From: Hyperoplus lanceolatus
Lineage: Eukaryota > Chordata > Actinopteri > Uranoscopiformes > Ammodytidae
Direction: 5' to 3'
Length of the DNA stretch: 64,000 nt
Assembly: GCA_026929865.2 (NCBI GenBank)
Contig: CM049417.1
Coordinates: forward strand, 21,081,501 to 21,145,500
Shown here: piece by piece, positions 43,807-56,146 of the stretch
Numbering within the stretch: the first letter of the stretch is position 1
How the letters are laid out: the number at the start of each line of letters is the position of its first letter
Position numbers and translations under genes: made by a program
The notes under the pieces: generated by a model
Told to the model about the DNA's origin: nothing
The model's database searches: none
What the model saw: the letters and a program-made list of their open reading frames with translations, nothing else

Positions 43807-44055
43807 AAAATAACACATAAATATTACATATAGGGGAAGGTGGGGTGATTTGTGCAACTTTTTACTCAAAGTGATTTTAAAGTGAGGCCTTGACAGTTAT
43901 GTCTCCAACTCAAATATGTACATATATTTCAGGATGTTGTGCATCCCTGGCAATAAAAACTTTGGATCTGGAATAAACTGTTTAAGAAATATAGCTTTCG
44001 GAAAAAAAGTTGTCTTGTCGCACAAATCACCCCACGTAGTGGGGTGATTTGTGCG

Positions 44056-44242
44056 TCATTGTGTCACAATGACAAAGTCACCATCATCATCTTTCTGGCC
44101 ATCTGAACTCTCATCAGTGGTGTCGTTAAGTGGAATTGAGATGTCACTCTCTTCTGAGCTACTGTAGACAATCACTTTCTTTTGGTGACCAGCGTATACA
44201 GCCATGCCACTGGCACAACTCTCAGAAATGTACTTTGCACTA
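44056..44242 (-). pseudogene. Possible C-terminal remnant of a transposase
   Basis: A minus-strand frame ends in an acidic, serine-rich tail: VIVYSSSEESDISIPL ... DGQKDDDGDFVIVTQ, with its stop right against the palindrome. Acidic tails of this kind are common at transposase C-termini, but I do not recognise the family. Upstream coding sequence is cut off by the LINE fragment at about 44243. Confidence 0.35.
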
Positions 44243-44552
44243 GTTGCTCCGTGCTTGTGGAACCAACTGCCACCTGACAAATGTGATTCCCCCTACATTT
44301 CTGCCTTTAAATCAAGGCTCAAAACCCATATGTACACCCTGGTGTTTCCTCCCCATTAACCTCTGCACTACTTACTTACCTCTGCACTACTATCTGTGTT
44401 TATGTGGATGTATGGGCTTTACGTCTTTTATTTTGGTTATTGTTATTGTACCTTCATTGTTTACCTACTGAATGCACTATGTACAGCACTTTGGACAGTG
44501 CAAACTGTCATAAATGTGCTTTTATAAATACATTTTACTTACTTACTTACTT
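44243..44552 (+). mobile_element. 3' end of an L2/CR1-group LINE
   Basis: Frame + reads APCLWNQLPPDKCDSPYISA followed by FKSRLKTHMYTLVFPPH and a stop, the typical end of fish L2-like ORF2. It continues with CAGCACTTTGGACAGTG, a TTTATAAATA stretch and an (ACTT)n tail at about 44537-44552. Only this 3' fragment is present. Confidence 0.75.
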
Positions 44553-45029
44553 ATAACTCACCCAGGCCCTTGCGCACAAATCACCCCATCCCCAGAATTT
44601 TGGATAATAGGCATGATGCAGCAATTTAGGGTTGACATTGTGCTAACTATATAGACTCAAAGTGTAGCATACCAAAGCACTAAAACATGTGTCAAATGTT
44701 TTCAAACGTGTCTATAATTGTTCAGACACAATAATCAAAAAACCTTGATCATGGAAATTTTACTTTGAAAGGCAAAACACAGTTTTTTGAGCTTAAATGT
44801 GCTTATATCTTATTCCTTGTGTCTCCCTTCTTTACAGGATGAGTCAAATGGATGGCTCTTCTTAAATATGTGGTCACATTTCCAATTTCTTCCACGGTTT
44901 TCTAGAAACAAGGGGTTTTGCAACTTCCAAAACGCACAAATCACCCCACCTTCCCCTATATAGCATGTCCATATGTACCAAAGCAGCGGTCTTTTGTCAT
45001 TGGGTAATTTTCAAGTACAAACTTCCAAA

Positions 45030-46450
45030 AAGGCAACACTATTAAAGCTACTACTAAGTCGGCACGTTGGCGACACCTTTGAACAAAAGCGGTAGTATTT
45101 TTACGACGCCAGCTGTCGTGAAGCTGTTTGCTAGCTCGTGCAGGGAGTGTGAGATTCAAATAATCAGGAAGCAATATAGTGCGTGTCCGTGTGTTGAAAG
45201 TGTGAGGGCACCGGACTCTTTTCGGCTCGGTGAGAGTGGTTAGTGACACAGCATCAACTACACCTGCAATGAGTTGATCCATTGTCACCTCTCACGGAGC
45301 TGAACGAGTATGTGTCCCCACACAAAGCGAATGAACGAGAGACGGCAGTTAGTTATGGATCAAGATGAGGTAATGTGTTAATGTTGTTGTAAATAATGAC
45401 TATTTCAGATGAATAATGGTCATCTGATGATGCTGGTGAGGCAAAGTAAACTTTGTTTCAGTAGGCTACCGCTCATTCATTTAGGAGTAAACACTGCAGT
45501 CTAGTTCACTCCGTGAAATTGTGTATACGTTGCTTGGCAACGCCCTCCCGCCCGCCTATCACTCTCCCTTTTAGCTTTTCTTCATTGCATTTTCTTTTTT
45601 TTTCTTTGATGGTTCAGCCCCGTTATCAGTCATTATGACGACAAACAACTGTCTCAAACAAGGCTCCCGCTCTCCTAGGATGACCAGATCGCATTTCCAT
45701 TACTTTTCACACGTCCCGCAAATTGAGACGTTGTCCCGCATTGTTATTGAAAGTGAGCCCCCCTTTTTAAATGCGTGTTTTATAATCTGGCATTTATCCG
45801 ATAGCTGTGAGGAGACAGCAGTCTCCGTTTGTCTGTTTGTGTGTATCAGGCTGCTGGGCTCTGCAGTGCTTCAGCGTTTACTTTCCTGTTACTTTAAAAT
45901 AAAAGCCAACTCACGTTTGTCAAGTGAAATGCTAATGTGAAGCCAGTGAAATGCTTTTAATGTGAAGCCGCAGCCTTAATGCTCTATTTGTTTAACAGTA
46001 GCTAACTTAACTGCTGCGCGCTGATCTAAAGATAGTGTTTTTTTAATATAGAAAGCCGTGTCTCTGGCATTACCGGTGGTGACACGAGTTTATTTTGCTA
46101 AAAAAACGGCACTTTGTCCCGCACAAACGTAGTCTTTGTCCCACATCTGGTGAATTGGGATCTGGTCTCCCTATCCCCTTCCCTCACCTGGAGTGATAGG
46201 CTTCTCAAATCGCGTTCCTGCACCACACTGAAATCTGCCACCAATACGGATATGTAACCATAGAGCATGCACGAGCGAACCGAAAATCGGACTGGGTGTA
46301 CGACCAGACCAAATGCAGTAATAAAAACTATTTAAACACGTCTTTCTTTGCACAGATGGTCTCGTTTGCTGTTAAAGGTAATTTATGATTATGAGAGGAA
46401 ACATGAGGCTGTTTAAAAGATATTTAAATGTTACTCGTTGCCGCTTTAAG
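45030..46450. mobile_element. Inverted copy of the 3-kb repeat, with its own insertion
   Basis: This is the reverse complement of 2985-3925. Matches include the GTCGGCACGTTGGCGACACC block, the tract around CGCTTTGTGTG, and the final AGCGGCAACGAGTAACATTT-like end near 46440. It is longer than the first copy because about 500 bp (45675-46176) have been inserted. Confidence 0.75.
45675..46176. mobile_element. Insert with CTAGGATGACCAGATC ends
   Basis: TAGGATGACCAGATC at the left pairs with GATCTGGTCTCCCTA at the right. Comparison with the uninterrupted copy near 3245-3270 shows the extra sequence starts and stops here to within a few bases. The duplication could not be fixed exactly. TTGTCCCGCA-type motifs occur near both ends. 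No coding content was recognised. Confidence 0.65.
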
Positions 46451-46571
46451 GAACCTATTCTAATTAGCTTCTGGGGTGAAAAATACATGTATCAATTTAC
46501 TTTTTTTCAATTTACAATGCAATCACCTCTTTCCGAGTGTTATTTAGTCTTTGTCTGTTTACAGATTACAG

Positions 46572-46575
<4 letters not shown>

Positions 46576-46613
<38 letters not shown>
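46576..46613. repeat. (GT)n microsatellite
   Basis: Pure GT run of 38 bp. Confidence 0.97.
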
Positions 46614-46615
<2 letters not shown>

Positions 46616-47195
46616 AGTAGTAGTAGAGAGTGTGAGGTGCCCAGTGCAGCACTGTGTCCCTGTCTGTCTATCTGTCTGTCGATCCGCATCCTCCGATCAT
46701 GTCAGTGGTTCTAATGAAAAGCTGGCAGGTTTTCTGCTGCATCCCTTCTAATGGATGACTTCCCTTTGCCCGGCGGAGGCTGCCCAGCACACTTGGCTCC
46801 ACCATCACTCTTCCACATCTTCCCTTTCTCTAACACCTTCCTATCTCTTTGATTGGGGCGAGGGTCCACTTGTGTGATCCCAATTGAACCATATTAGCAA
46901 CTGCTAGGTTACGATGTTTATTTATTTGTTTTGAAAATAAATTGGCCCCTCACTGTTCACCCTATTGCTTAGAAGAATGCAGTCTTTACTTTAGCTGGCC
47001 CCTTCCCCGGGTGCCTGTGTGTTATGTAACACAAAGATAATGGGCCAGGCCGGCGGCGCTATATGTTTGAAGCAGCAGCGACGCAAAGACGTTGGCGCTT
47101 CGTTAATAATTGCCATAATTGTATAAGTATGTGGAAACTGCTATACAAAATGGAGCAATGACTGTTATCAGGTTGATAACCAATAATTACTTACA

Positions 47196-47247
<52 letters not shown>

Positions 47248-49017
47248 CTCTCTGCTCATTACGCAGCTCCTGTGGAGAAACAGAGCTGAATATAGCCCTC
47301 CACAGTCCCCAGCCCGTCACTGCTCTCCGGGATATTCTCCCTCCTCTTTCTGACTTTCATTCCATCTGTTCTCCAGGTCGCTTCAATGGCTTTCTATCTC
47401 TTCACTCAGGCCACTGTCTAAGGCTGCAGGTGAACAGGGTAACATTTGGACCTTAAAGATATCATCGTGAAACTTTGTGTGTTGATTACTCAAGTTAAAA
47501 CAATTATTTTTTGTTTTACAATTTTTTCAGAAATGTTTGAATAAATATGCCAATGTGTTAGTATCTAACTTTTTCAGCATATATTTACATCTCTTTAAAA
47601 AAAGATGACTTTGTTGCATGTTTTTAAGAACAAAATTCACTTAGACAATTAACTGAATGTGAACACGTCCTTCTGTTTTAACGTACAGAATGATTATTGA
47701 AAGTTTAGTAGATGTTAGTGCTTTATAGTTTAGATTTTTGGTTCATAGCATTAAACATGTTTTTTAGATAATGTCAGTATAGCAGAAATATACACACTCA
47801 AACAGACGAGGTTTAGTCAAATAAACACCTAAATATACAACTTGGAGCTTTGTACTTGTATGAAAAGAAGACATGTTGTGGAAGCAAAATATAGACACCA
47901 TCTCAAAATGTACCACAAGTGCTTGAAAAACAAAACCTTTTGGCCTCAACCATCCCCTCTGTATCTCCTGTCATCTTAATGCGGCTACAAGGGGAAAACA
48001 ACAACCATTTCAGAGTGACAAACAGCCACACAAGGCAGAAGAAAGTGTTTGGGTTGAGACTGTTGATCAAGCTCCAGCCTGTCAATGGGTTTAGTTACGT
48101 GACGCTGGTGAATGGATTAACAGATCATTTTCAAAGTCTGTGTCAAATGGCAAAAAGAAAAGAATATATAAAGAACATTACAAAATACGAGATTTTAAAG
48201 TACAACAAATATAAATCAAATATATATTTTTTTAAATAACTAATCAATAAAAATTCTAAAGGCTAACTGCTATTAACCGGTCTTTGGTGCCAGTTGATGT
48301 TACTATCTGTTTTTTCTTTCAGTGTATCAATTTAGCTTTTCTTTTTAGTAAAGCTAATACCAGAGACAAGATGAAAATGGTTGAACATTTTTACTTTTAC
48401 CCATTATCTGTTTTAATAACAATAATAAAAAAGTCTGTATTCTGAACCAGTAAAAGACAAAAAAAAACAAAAAAAAAAAAGTTACTCTCTAGAGATCAGC
48501 TGACACACAGCAGCCAATAGCAGGCCGACAGCTCAGTCTCTGCTTTTCAACATTTGATTACTCTTTGTTTTAGAACCAACACAATCCCCACTGCAAAACA
48601 CAAAGGTATGACATTATTAGGTTTTATGCAAATTAGCAGCAGCTTTATATCCCTGTTGGTTAGTTTCAATGTGTAACCATTGTTCCTCTGTGTCAGTGCA
48701 TTCTGATGACATTAGAAACCTTTTCACGGCTTATTTCTTTTTTGGAACAACGCACCTGCTCTGTTTGTTTTCGATTTAGCTTTAAAAAGAATAAATATAC
48801 TTTATATAATAAGTTCTCATTATGGCGAGACAGCTGGCAAACAAACTTAACCAAAAACATGTTTTTAAGCACTGGTCAATTCTGAGATTTTTGTCTATTT
48901 ATTTTCCATGACATGTTATATACGTTCAAATAGAAGGTCAATTAAGGTGTTTATTTGACTGAACCTTGTCTGTTTACATCTTTTTATTTCTCCTATACAG
49001 CCATCTTTAATTAGATT
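46614..49017. other. Intergenic sequence, only a CA/CT microsatellite
   Basis: A (CA)n run followed by CT repeats lies at 47199-47254. Nothing else was recognised. Confidence 0.4.
47199..47254. repeat. (CA)n(CT)n microsatellite
   Basis: CA repeats to 47244 followed by about five CT repeats. Confidence 0.95.
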
Positions 49018-49790
49018 ATGGATGGGTGTTTAGTAAGCAGTCTGACAGCAGAGGGGAAGAAGCTGTTTCTAGTCCTGTTAGTTTTGCCTGGGAGGCTGCG
49101 GTAGCGTGCCCCAGAGCGAGTGCCACGTTGAAGGGTAAACAGTCCATGGTTGGGGTGGTTGGGGACATCTGTCCTCTATGATGTTGCGTGCCTTTGGTAG
49201 GCACCTCTTCTCGTATATTGAGGTGATGGTAGGGAGTGTGGTCTTGGTGATGCGTTAGGCGAGCTTCACCACTCTCTGCAGTGACTTTTGGTCCTTGATG
49301 GAGCAGTTGCCGTACCAGACTGTGATGCAAGTGGAAGGGATGCTCTCGATGGTACAGCGGTAAAAGTTCAGCACCACTTGGGGGGTTAGATGGACTTTAG
49401 CCAGTTTCCCGAGGAAGAACATGCACTTGTGTGCCTTCTAAGGGTTGTGAGGTTGGGGGTCCAGGAGAGGTCCCCAGAGATGTGGACTCCAATGAACTTA
49501 AAGCTGGTGACATGCTCGGCTTCCTCCACATTGATATAGACAGGGAGGTGTGTGCCTGTGTTGTTCCTTCTAAAGTCCACAATGATCTCTTTGGTCTTGG
49601 TTGTGTTGAGGGCCAGGTTGTTGGTACTGCCGGACCTCTTCCCTGGATGCCGACTCGTGGTTATTGCTGATGAGCCCGACCACGTTGTGCCGTCTGCAAA
49701 CTTGACAATAGTGTTTGACGCATGAACAGGACTGTAGACATGTGTGAAGAGGGAGTAGAGGAGGGGACTGGGTGGGTGGACCATTATCTC
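49018..49790 (-). mobile_element. Jockey/CR1-group LINE 3' fragment, minus strand
   Basis: The minus strand encodes SPLLYSLFTHVYSPVHASNT, IVKFADGTTWSG, NTTKTKEIIVDFRRNNTGTH and SFKFIGVHISGDLSWT. Past a frame change come the CTIES- and VWYGN-type motifs, to an end near 49018. The reverse transcriptase box FADD has become FADG, so it is inactive. The endonuclease half is absent. Fish copies of this type are usually assigned to the CR1/L2/Rex1 group; the exact family is uncertain. Confidence 0.78.
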
Positions 49791-50078
49791 AACATTATTT
49801 TTCTTTAATACTATGAACCAAAATTCTTAACTTCTTATGGTCGTAATTCTACACTCAACAAAAATATAAACGCAACACTTTTGTTTTTGCTCCCATTTTT
49901 CATAAGATGGACTTAAAGATCTAAAATTCATTCCAGATACACAATATTACCATTTCTCTCAAACATTGTTCACACATCTGTCTAAATGTGTGATAGTGAG
50001 CACTTCTGTCCACAATAAAAGGCCACTCTGAAATGTGCATTTTTTTGCTTTATTGGGGGTCTGGGGACTCAGAACCAG

Positions 50079-52043
50079 TCAGTATCTGGTGTGACCACCA
50101 TTTGCCTCATGCAGTGCAACACATCTTCTTCGCATAGAGTTTATCAGATTGTCAATTGTGGCCTGTGGAATGTTGGTCCACTCCTCTTCAATGGCTGTGC
50201 GAAGTTGCTGGATATTAGTGGGAAGTGGTGCACGCTGTCGTATACGCCGGTCAAGCACATCCCAAACATGCTCAATGGGTGACATGTCCGGTGAGTATGC
50301 TGGACATGCAAGAACTGGGACATTTTCAGCTTCCAAGAATTGTGTACAGATCCTTGCAACATGGGGCCGTGCATTATCTTGCTGAAACGTGAGGTGATGT
50401 TCATGGATGTATGGCACAACAATGGGCCTCAGGATCTCATCACGGTATCTCTGTGCATTCAAAATGCCATCAATAAAATGCACCTGTGTTCTTCGTCCAT
50501 AACAGATGCCTGCCCATACCATAACGGCCTCCACACACATCCTGCGTCTACCTCTGGAGCGCGTCGCCTTACCTTACTGCTGCCTCTCTCAGACTTTTCT
50601 CGGACACACATGCAACGTCTCAGCAGCTGCTGCTGCTGCAGCGCTGCTTCTAAAAGCCCTATCTTTCTACATAGAGTTTTCATAGATAATTCCCATTAAA
50701 AATGAAGTTATTTCATGTCATCTATGATGCATATGATTTATATTGAGTCTGGACAGTAATCCGTGCGCCCCATTGCCATTTTTTTTCTTTTTTTTGCCAT
50801 GTTTTCGCTTGTTGGAAGTTTTATTTTGAAGGGGACACACCAGGAAATGGTGAAACTACAGCGAAAGCTGCCAGTATGAAGTTAATATGACTCTCAGCAG
50901 AGTATTTAAAAAATCACTTTACTGATTTATACGGGAGAGAGAGAGGGGGGTGTGGTCGGGGAAGAAGAAGGCCGTAGACACTGTTGCGCTCATCATGATC
51001 TTTTTTATTTCTTCACTATATTGGATCTCTATATGTGTCATTTATCCAAAAATGAAATGCCAGAACTAATTGAAAATTAGGTTTTAAATCCCTCGGATTT
51101 TGATTGCACAATTAAATCGTGAAATAAAGGGATTATTCGCGTATACGACTGATGGATGTTTTATTTTGAAATAAACACACCGGGTAAACGTGTAACTAGA
51201 GTGAATGCTGCTGGTATGACTGTCAGCAGAGTATTTCTCTATCAGTTAAAGCACAGAGACGCGAGAGAGACGCGCTGCTCTCAGAAAAAAAATAGGCGAG
51301 CCTCCTGAGGTGAAGGGGAGCGTCGCTGCAGACGTGCCTCCGACGCGCCTCAGCAGTGCGTCTGAGGTTGGATGTGTGCTCGCTCTACGTTGATTTCACA
51401 GTCTGTGACAAAAAGTCAGACGTAGACGCGCAGTAGAGGTAGGATGTGTGTGGGGCGCGTAACCCCACCACCACCATGGGCCACTCGATCCACAACATTG
51501 ACATCAGCAAAGCCCTCACCCACACGACGCCACACGCTGTCTGCCATCTGCCCTGAACAATGTAAACCGAGATTCATCCGTGAAGAGAACACCTCTCCAG
51601 CGTGCCAGACGCCATCGAATGTGAGCATTTGCCCACTCAAGTCTGTTACGGCGACGAGCTGGAGTCAGGTCAAGACCCCGATGAGGACGACGAGCATGCA
51701 GTTGAGCTTCCCTGAGATGGTTTCTGACAGTTTGTGCAGAAATTGTTTGGTTATGCAAACCAATTGTTTCAGCAGCTGTCTCAGTGGCTGGTCTCAGACG
51801 ATCTTGGAGGTGAACCTGCTGGATGTGGAGGTCCTGGGCTGGTGTGGTTACACATGGTCTGCGGTTGTGAGGCCAGTTAGATGTACTGCCATATTCTCTG
51901 AAACGCCTTTGGAGACGGCTTATGGTGGAGAAATGAACATTCAATGCACGAGCAACAGATCTGGTTGACATTCCTGCTGTCAGCATGCCAATTGCACGCT
52001 CCCTCAATGCTTGTGGCATCTGTGGCATTTTGCTGTGAGACAA
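50079..52043 (-). pseudogene. Tc1 transposase, interrupted
   Basis: The 5' part (52043-51516) starts MSHSKMPQMPQALRERAIGM and holds the helix-turn-helix region (STRSVARALNVHFSTISRL). It goes on to RWRGVLFTDESRFTL, which carries the first catalytic Asp. A frame change near 51520 leads to VWRRVGEGFADVNVVDRVAH and GGGGV, where the insertion begins. After it, 50540-50079 encodes VMVWAGICYGRRTQVHFIDG, the second Asp in FQQDNARPHVAR and the Glu in SPDMSPIEHVWD, ending ANGGHTRY. All three DDE residues remain, but the insertion and one frameshift inactivate it. Confidence 0.92.
50525..51459. mobile_element. 935-bp element nested in the Tc1 transposase, TAA duplication
   Basis: The left end CGGCCTCCACACACATCCT and, on the other strand, the right end CGCGCCCCACACACATCCT are inverted repeats. 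TAA occurs at 50522-50524 and 51460-51462, and rejoining there restores the expected transposase codons. A 3-bp TWA duplication is typical of PIF/Harbinger elements. No transposase of its own was recognised, so it is non-autonomous. Family placement is inferred. Confidence 0.82.
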
Positions 52044-52328
52044 AACTGCACATTTCAGGGTGGCCTTTTATTGTGGACAGTCTAAGACACACCTGTGCAC
52101 TAATCATGATGTCAGATCAGCATCTTGATGTGGCACACCTGTGAGGTGGGATGGAATATCTCAGTAAAGCAGAAGTGCTCACTATCACACATTTAAACAG
52201 ATTTGTGAACAATGTTTGAGAGAAATGGTAATATTGTGTATCTGGAATGAATTTTAGATCTTTAAGTCCATCTCATGAAAAATGGGAGCAAAAACAAAAG
52301 TGTTGCGTTTATATTTTTGTTGAGTGTA

Positions 52329-54113
52329 GTTTCTAGGAAGTAAAAAAGAGTAATCCCATTCATTCCTACAGTACTGCTGCTCCTGTACTGTGTCTGTGGC
52401 TTGCAGACTGCAGGGAGCTCCTGGTAAAGCACATGCTGTCACAGCTCGGCCTCCTCAGCGTGCTGCGCCTGCACTCAGCCACTCCACAGGGAGAGTGTTG
52501 GGCCTGGCTCGCCAGTATGACAGCTCCAACACACACACACACACAACATACGCCCCCTTCCCCCCTCTCTCTCTGCTCCTCCCATCGCTGCATTGACTCA
52601 CCGTCTCTCTCCTCCATACAAAGCACAGTTATCTCTCAAGTTTGTCCTGTCTTTTTTCTTTCAATTAAATGGTCTATCTAGTAGGAGTGATCCTAAATAG
52701 TCGACTATCAACGATTCAATCTAAGGAGCCCCATTCCACTGCCACACAGTCATTTACTTTTACTCTGCTTGGGCTATCAAGAGTAGGTTTAGCATCAACA
52801 TTTCATTCATATCTTAACATTAACAATGGATCCAAAGACACCATACAATGTGAAAAGAGGTCTCTCGCAGCGACAAAGCAACAGGAATGATCTATACTAA
52901 CAGATAGTATAGATAATACTATCTATATTGAAAATCTCAGTTGTTTCACCTATTTTCTAAGAAAAACAGGATCCCAAATAGTAGAACAGAACAAGATGAA
53001 AGTAAATAAATAATAAATGATTTATCAAGCGATCAGTCACAGGAAACTATAACATACTTCAGAAATAGATATTTAACTAAATCTTTGTGTACCTGTATCC
53101 ACACAAACATTGAATAAATATGTGTAGACCTGAAACTGCCTGTACTGGTTTATCACTATCTGAAAACGCCTTTAAGTGGTTGTTGTTTGCAAAGGCTAGA
53201 AGCCTACTGTGGGGTGTGAGCATCGTAAATTGATTGTAGTGAATGTGGACGCGAGGGAGATGGATGACTGTCGCACGCCGACTCAACGTGATCGGCCCTT
53301 TCTCTACCTCTTAAGTCCTGAGGGGGAAGAACCTTTATACTTTATATAAGGGTAGAACAGGCCTCAATTCAAAGGAGAACGCTTTAAAACAATCTCCAAT
53401 AGGCGCTGGGTTGTGGGGGCGTCAGTCAAACCAGTCAGTCAGTCAGTCACTAGTCAGCCTCTCCCACTCCAGAGAACAGGTACCATGAACTAGTTTCTAC
53501 AAAGCTGAGTCTGAGATTTGAAGCAATAGAAACCCTCTGGGCCCCTTTTAGCAATTTGGAGTCAACAGACAAATACGCCCACACTCCACTGGAAAGACTT
53601 CCCATCCCTAGCCCTTCATGTGAAAATGTGCTGAATGGAGGTTTGTTAGTATGTGCCAGTGTGTGTGCATGTGTGTGTGTGTGTGCTAAGCGTGCGCTGC
53701 GTCTCCCCACTGAACCCTTCCCACATTTCTCTCTTTCCCTTTTCTCATCTGTGTAATACTATCTATGGTGGGGACATGTCAATGGCTAGTTGGTGTAAAA
53801 GAAAAAGAACTGTAGAAAGTCAGTGCTAGCTTTTTCCAAACAACTGTCCATTTAAAAATTGCTATCTACCAATGTGGTTCCCATATGGCAATGGTACAAT
53901 ATGAAGATTTCTCCAGATGCCAGTAATGCATTTCAATGAGGGGAGTAGGGGGGGCGGGGGGGTATAGAGGTAAGAGTATGTGAAGTATTAGTATTTTTTA
54001 ATGCTTTGGCATCTGTTGTATAATTGACATGTTGAATCACATTGATGAGGGATGGTATTGTGTTTGTTCCCTTGAGGAATGTGGAGAATCAAAATGGATA
54101 AAATGTTTAGAAA
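52329..54113. other. Intergenic sequence, no gene recognised
   Basis: Short CA and TG runs (52531-52544, 53660-53684) and a G-rich stretch at 53939-53962. No repeat boundary was recognised. Confidence 0.4.
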
Positions 54114-54118
54114 GTAAG

Positions 54119-54599
54119 TGTTAACGAAACTTTGTTTCGTTATATATATATTATAACATTTAATGAAGGTAACACATTACATACTGTCTTGCTATGAACT
54201 TTGTTTGACCTCACAAGAGAGGTACTGTGAATGTCCTTGCAGAAAAAGAGAGAGAGAGACTCCCCACATTCCGTTCTCAGATAAGAATATCTGCGCAATT
54301 AAAACTCATCTTGCTAATCTTGCAAGAAACTCAAGGACATTGTATGAATTGCAACATCTGTTTTGACTCAATGTCCTGAACACACAAACCTAGTGTGTTT
54401 GCGCACACACCATCTCACTGCATATAATCTCATGTACACTGTCCATTTCTTTGTCTCAATCATGTACCAAACCAGATACATTGTTGATTCCCTTGCTGCT
54501 GTCTGCAAGTAAAACTTCACCTGCTCTGAAGCCTGCCTTGACTCAAATTCTTTTATTATTCAAACACTTGGGTTGTTTGTTGAAATAATTCCTTTAACA
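54119..54599. mobile_element. Solo LTR, 481 bp
   Basis: It begins TGTTAAC and ends TTTAACA, so the termini are TG..CA with a 6-bp inverted repeat. A 5-bp duplication GTAAG lies on each side (54114-54118 and 54600-54604). A TATAAT-like box lies near 54423. No internal retroviral or Gypsy genes are present, as expected after recombination between two LTRs. The family and strand are not determined. Confidence 0.82.
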
Positions 54600-54604
54600 G
54601 TAAG

Positions 54605-56146
54605 AGGTTTTGTCTCGCCAGCTGATCGATTTGAGTGTTTGAGATAAACATGATAATGAAACTGTTTGTTGTCAGATTTGAGCTCCATACTTCTTGTTCC
54701 AATCAAAATCTGTAGTCAAATCCCTTCAACTAAAATGTAAGACTTTCTGTTATATCTGAAGTATGGAGAAGTTTTTTTGCCAGACTTGGTTGACACCTTT
54801 AACAAACCTCATTCGAAAAAACAAAGTTAAATTGACTATCGGATGGGAGCTGAAGCCAGATAAATAAAAAGCAGCCGTCCCTGGGCAACAGGGCTTGAGG
54901 CTATTGCATTGCTCGCTTCCAAACTGCCACCAAGCTTCCCCAGCAGGGTAGGAATATATTCCAAGCGCCCTATTGGCTGATGTAGCTCCCCCTTTAACAA
55001 GCAGAGAAACCCCCCACACTATGTTACATAACAGCATCAGAAATAGCATGCACATTAAGAATGAATGTGGCTGAATTTTGTCAAATCCAAAAAATTGTAT
55101 TCAGAATATAATACATCTAATAATAACTAATAACCATTCAAAGTGTGTAGATATTGTGAAAAAATTGAGACAACTACAATATTAATATAGGTGTAGTGTA
55201 TAAATGCATACAATAATTGTAAGTTAAACTTTAATACTCAAAAAACTTTACTGAGCGATTGTTTCGGAAATAAAACCAATTCAAATGGTTAGAGAAAAGC
55301 AGAACTGAGTAAGGTCATTATAAATTGACTTACTTACTTATGCCTCTTCTTCCCCTGTGGGAAATAAATCATCATAGAGTATGAAGTACAAATGAAGTAG
55401 ACAATCACAGTCCTTTTATTTGTGCTTATGAATGAGCAGTTGTTTGATACAGAGCACTAACAGTAGTAGCAATGTCACCTTATCTATTCGACTACCGACA
55501 ATATAAATGCACTAGAACATACTGCAGCGAACACAGGACTCTGGCCAACAATGTGTTCCTCTGTCTCAATACATTCTGACTCCTTTGATTGGAGCCTATT
55601 TGTTTGTTCTAATGGTGCAAATAACTAGACACAAATGTACAGTAACGGATGCTTGATTATGTGAAACAACCGGGCACTTCTTTTTAGCTAACATCACTCT
55701 AGCAGTAAATAGTGCATTTGTTTGGGACTATTTTAAGCTGCGGATGCACATTTGATGCTGTAGTGAGTATTTACACCAGGTGGACAATGTATTTATCGAC
55801 TCAAAGCTAGATGGCTCACGTACGTGGTAATGAGCATCCATGTCGCCCAGTACAACTGTATGTCTCACTAGTGTGTTTATAGTTTAGTTTTCTGGTGCAA
55901 CAATGGAGCCAAATGCTAAGCTATATCTGGCTCTGACTCATTCATTGTTGGCTTTTTGGTCTTTTCATTGGATTTGTTGAAAATTTGAAAATAAGACATT
56001 GATGGACTAAAACACTAAGTAAGGCTAAGTACAGTATATGGTAACTAGGGACACAGTCATTTTAGTTGTGCTTGTGAATGAGCAGTTTGAAAGATAATGT
56101 TACATTAGTGGCAATGCCATTAGACCCTGTAACCGATCTACTTTAC
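54605..56146. other. Intergenic sequence, no feature recognised
   Basis: No exon or repeat end was recognised between the solo LTR and the inferred 3' end of the MRH-protein gene. Confidence 0.35.

Larger units (their letters stand above)
43831..44958. mobile_element. DNA transposon with 25-bp perfect termini, TA-flanked
   Basis: The first 25 bases (43831-43855, starting TAGGGGAAGGTGGGGTG) are the exact reverse complement of 44934-44958. TA on both sides (43829-43830 and 44959-44960) could be the target duplication, as in Tc/mariner relatives. The motif GCACAAATCACCCCA occurs five times, including a perfect 17-bp-arm palindrome at 44019-44055. A LINE tail has inserted near 44243-44548. Confidence 0.85.
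49852..52326 (-). mobile_element. Tc1-type element with long termini, split by an insertion
   Basis: Both ends start CACTCAACAAAAATATAAAC and are inverted copies over at least 160 bp with only a few mismatches. TA lies at 49850-49851 and 52327-52328. The transposase is on the minus strand in two parts, separated by a 935-bp element (50525-51459). Without the insert it would be about 1.54 kb, normal for Tc1 elements. The near-identical termini suggest it is among the younger insertions here. Confidence 0.93.
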
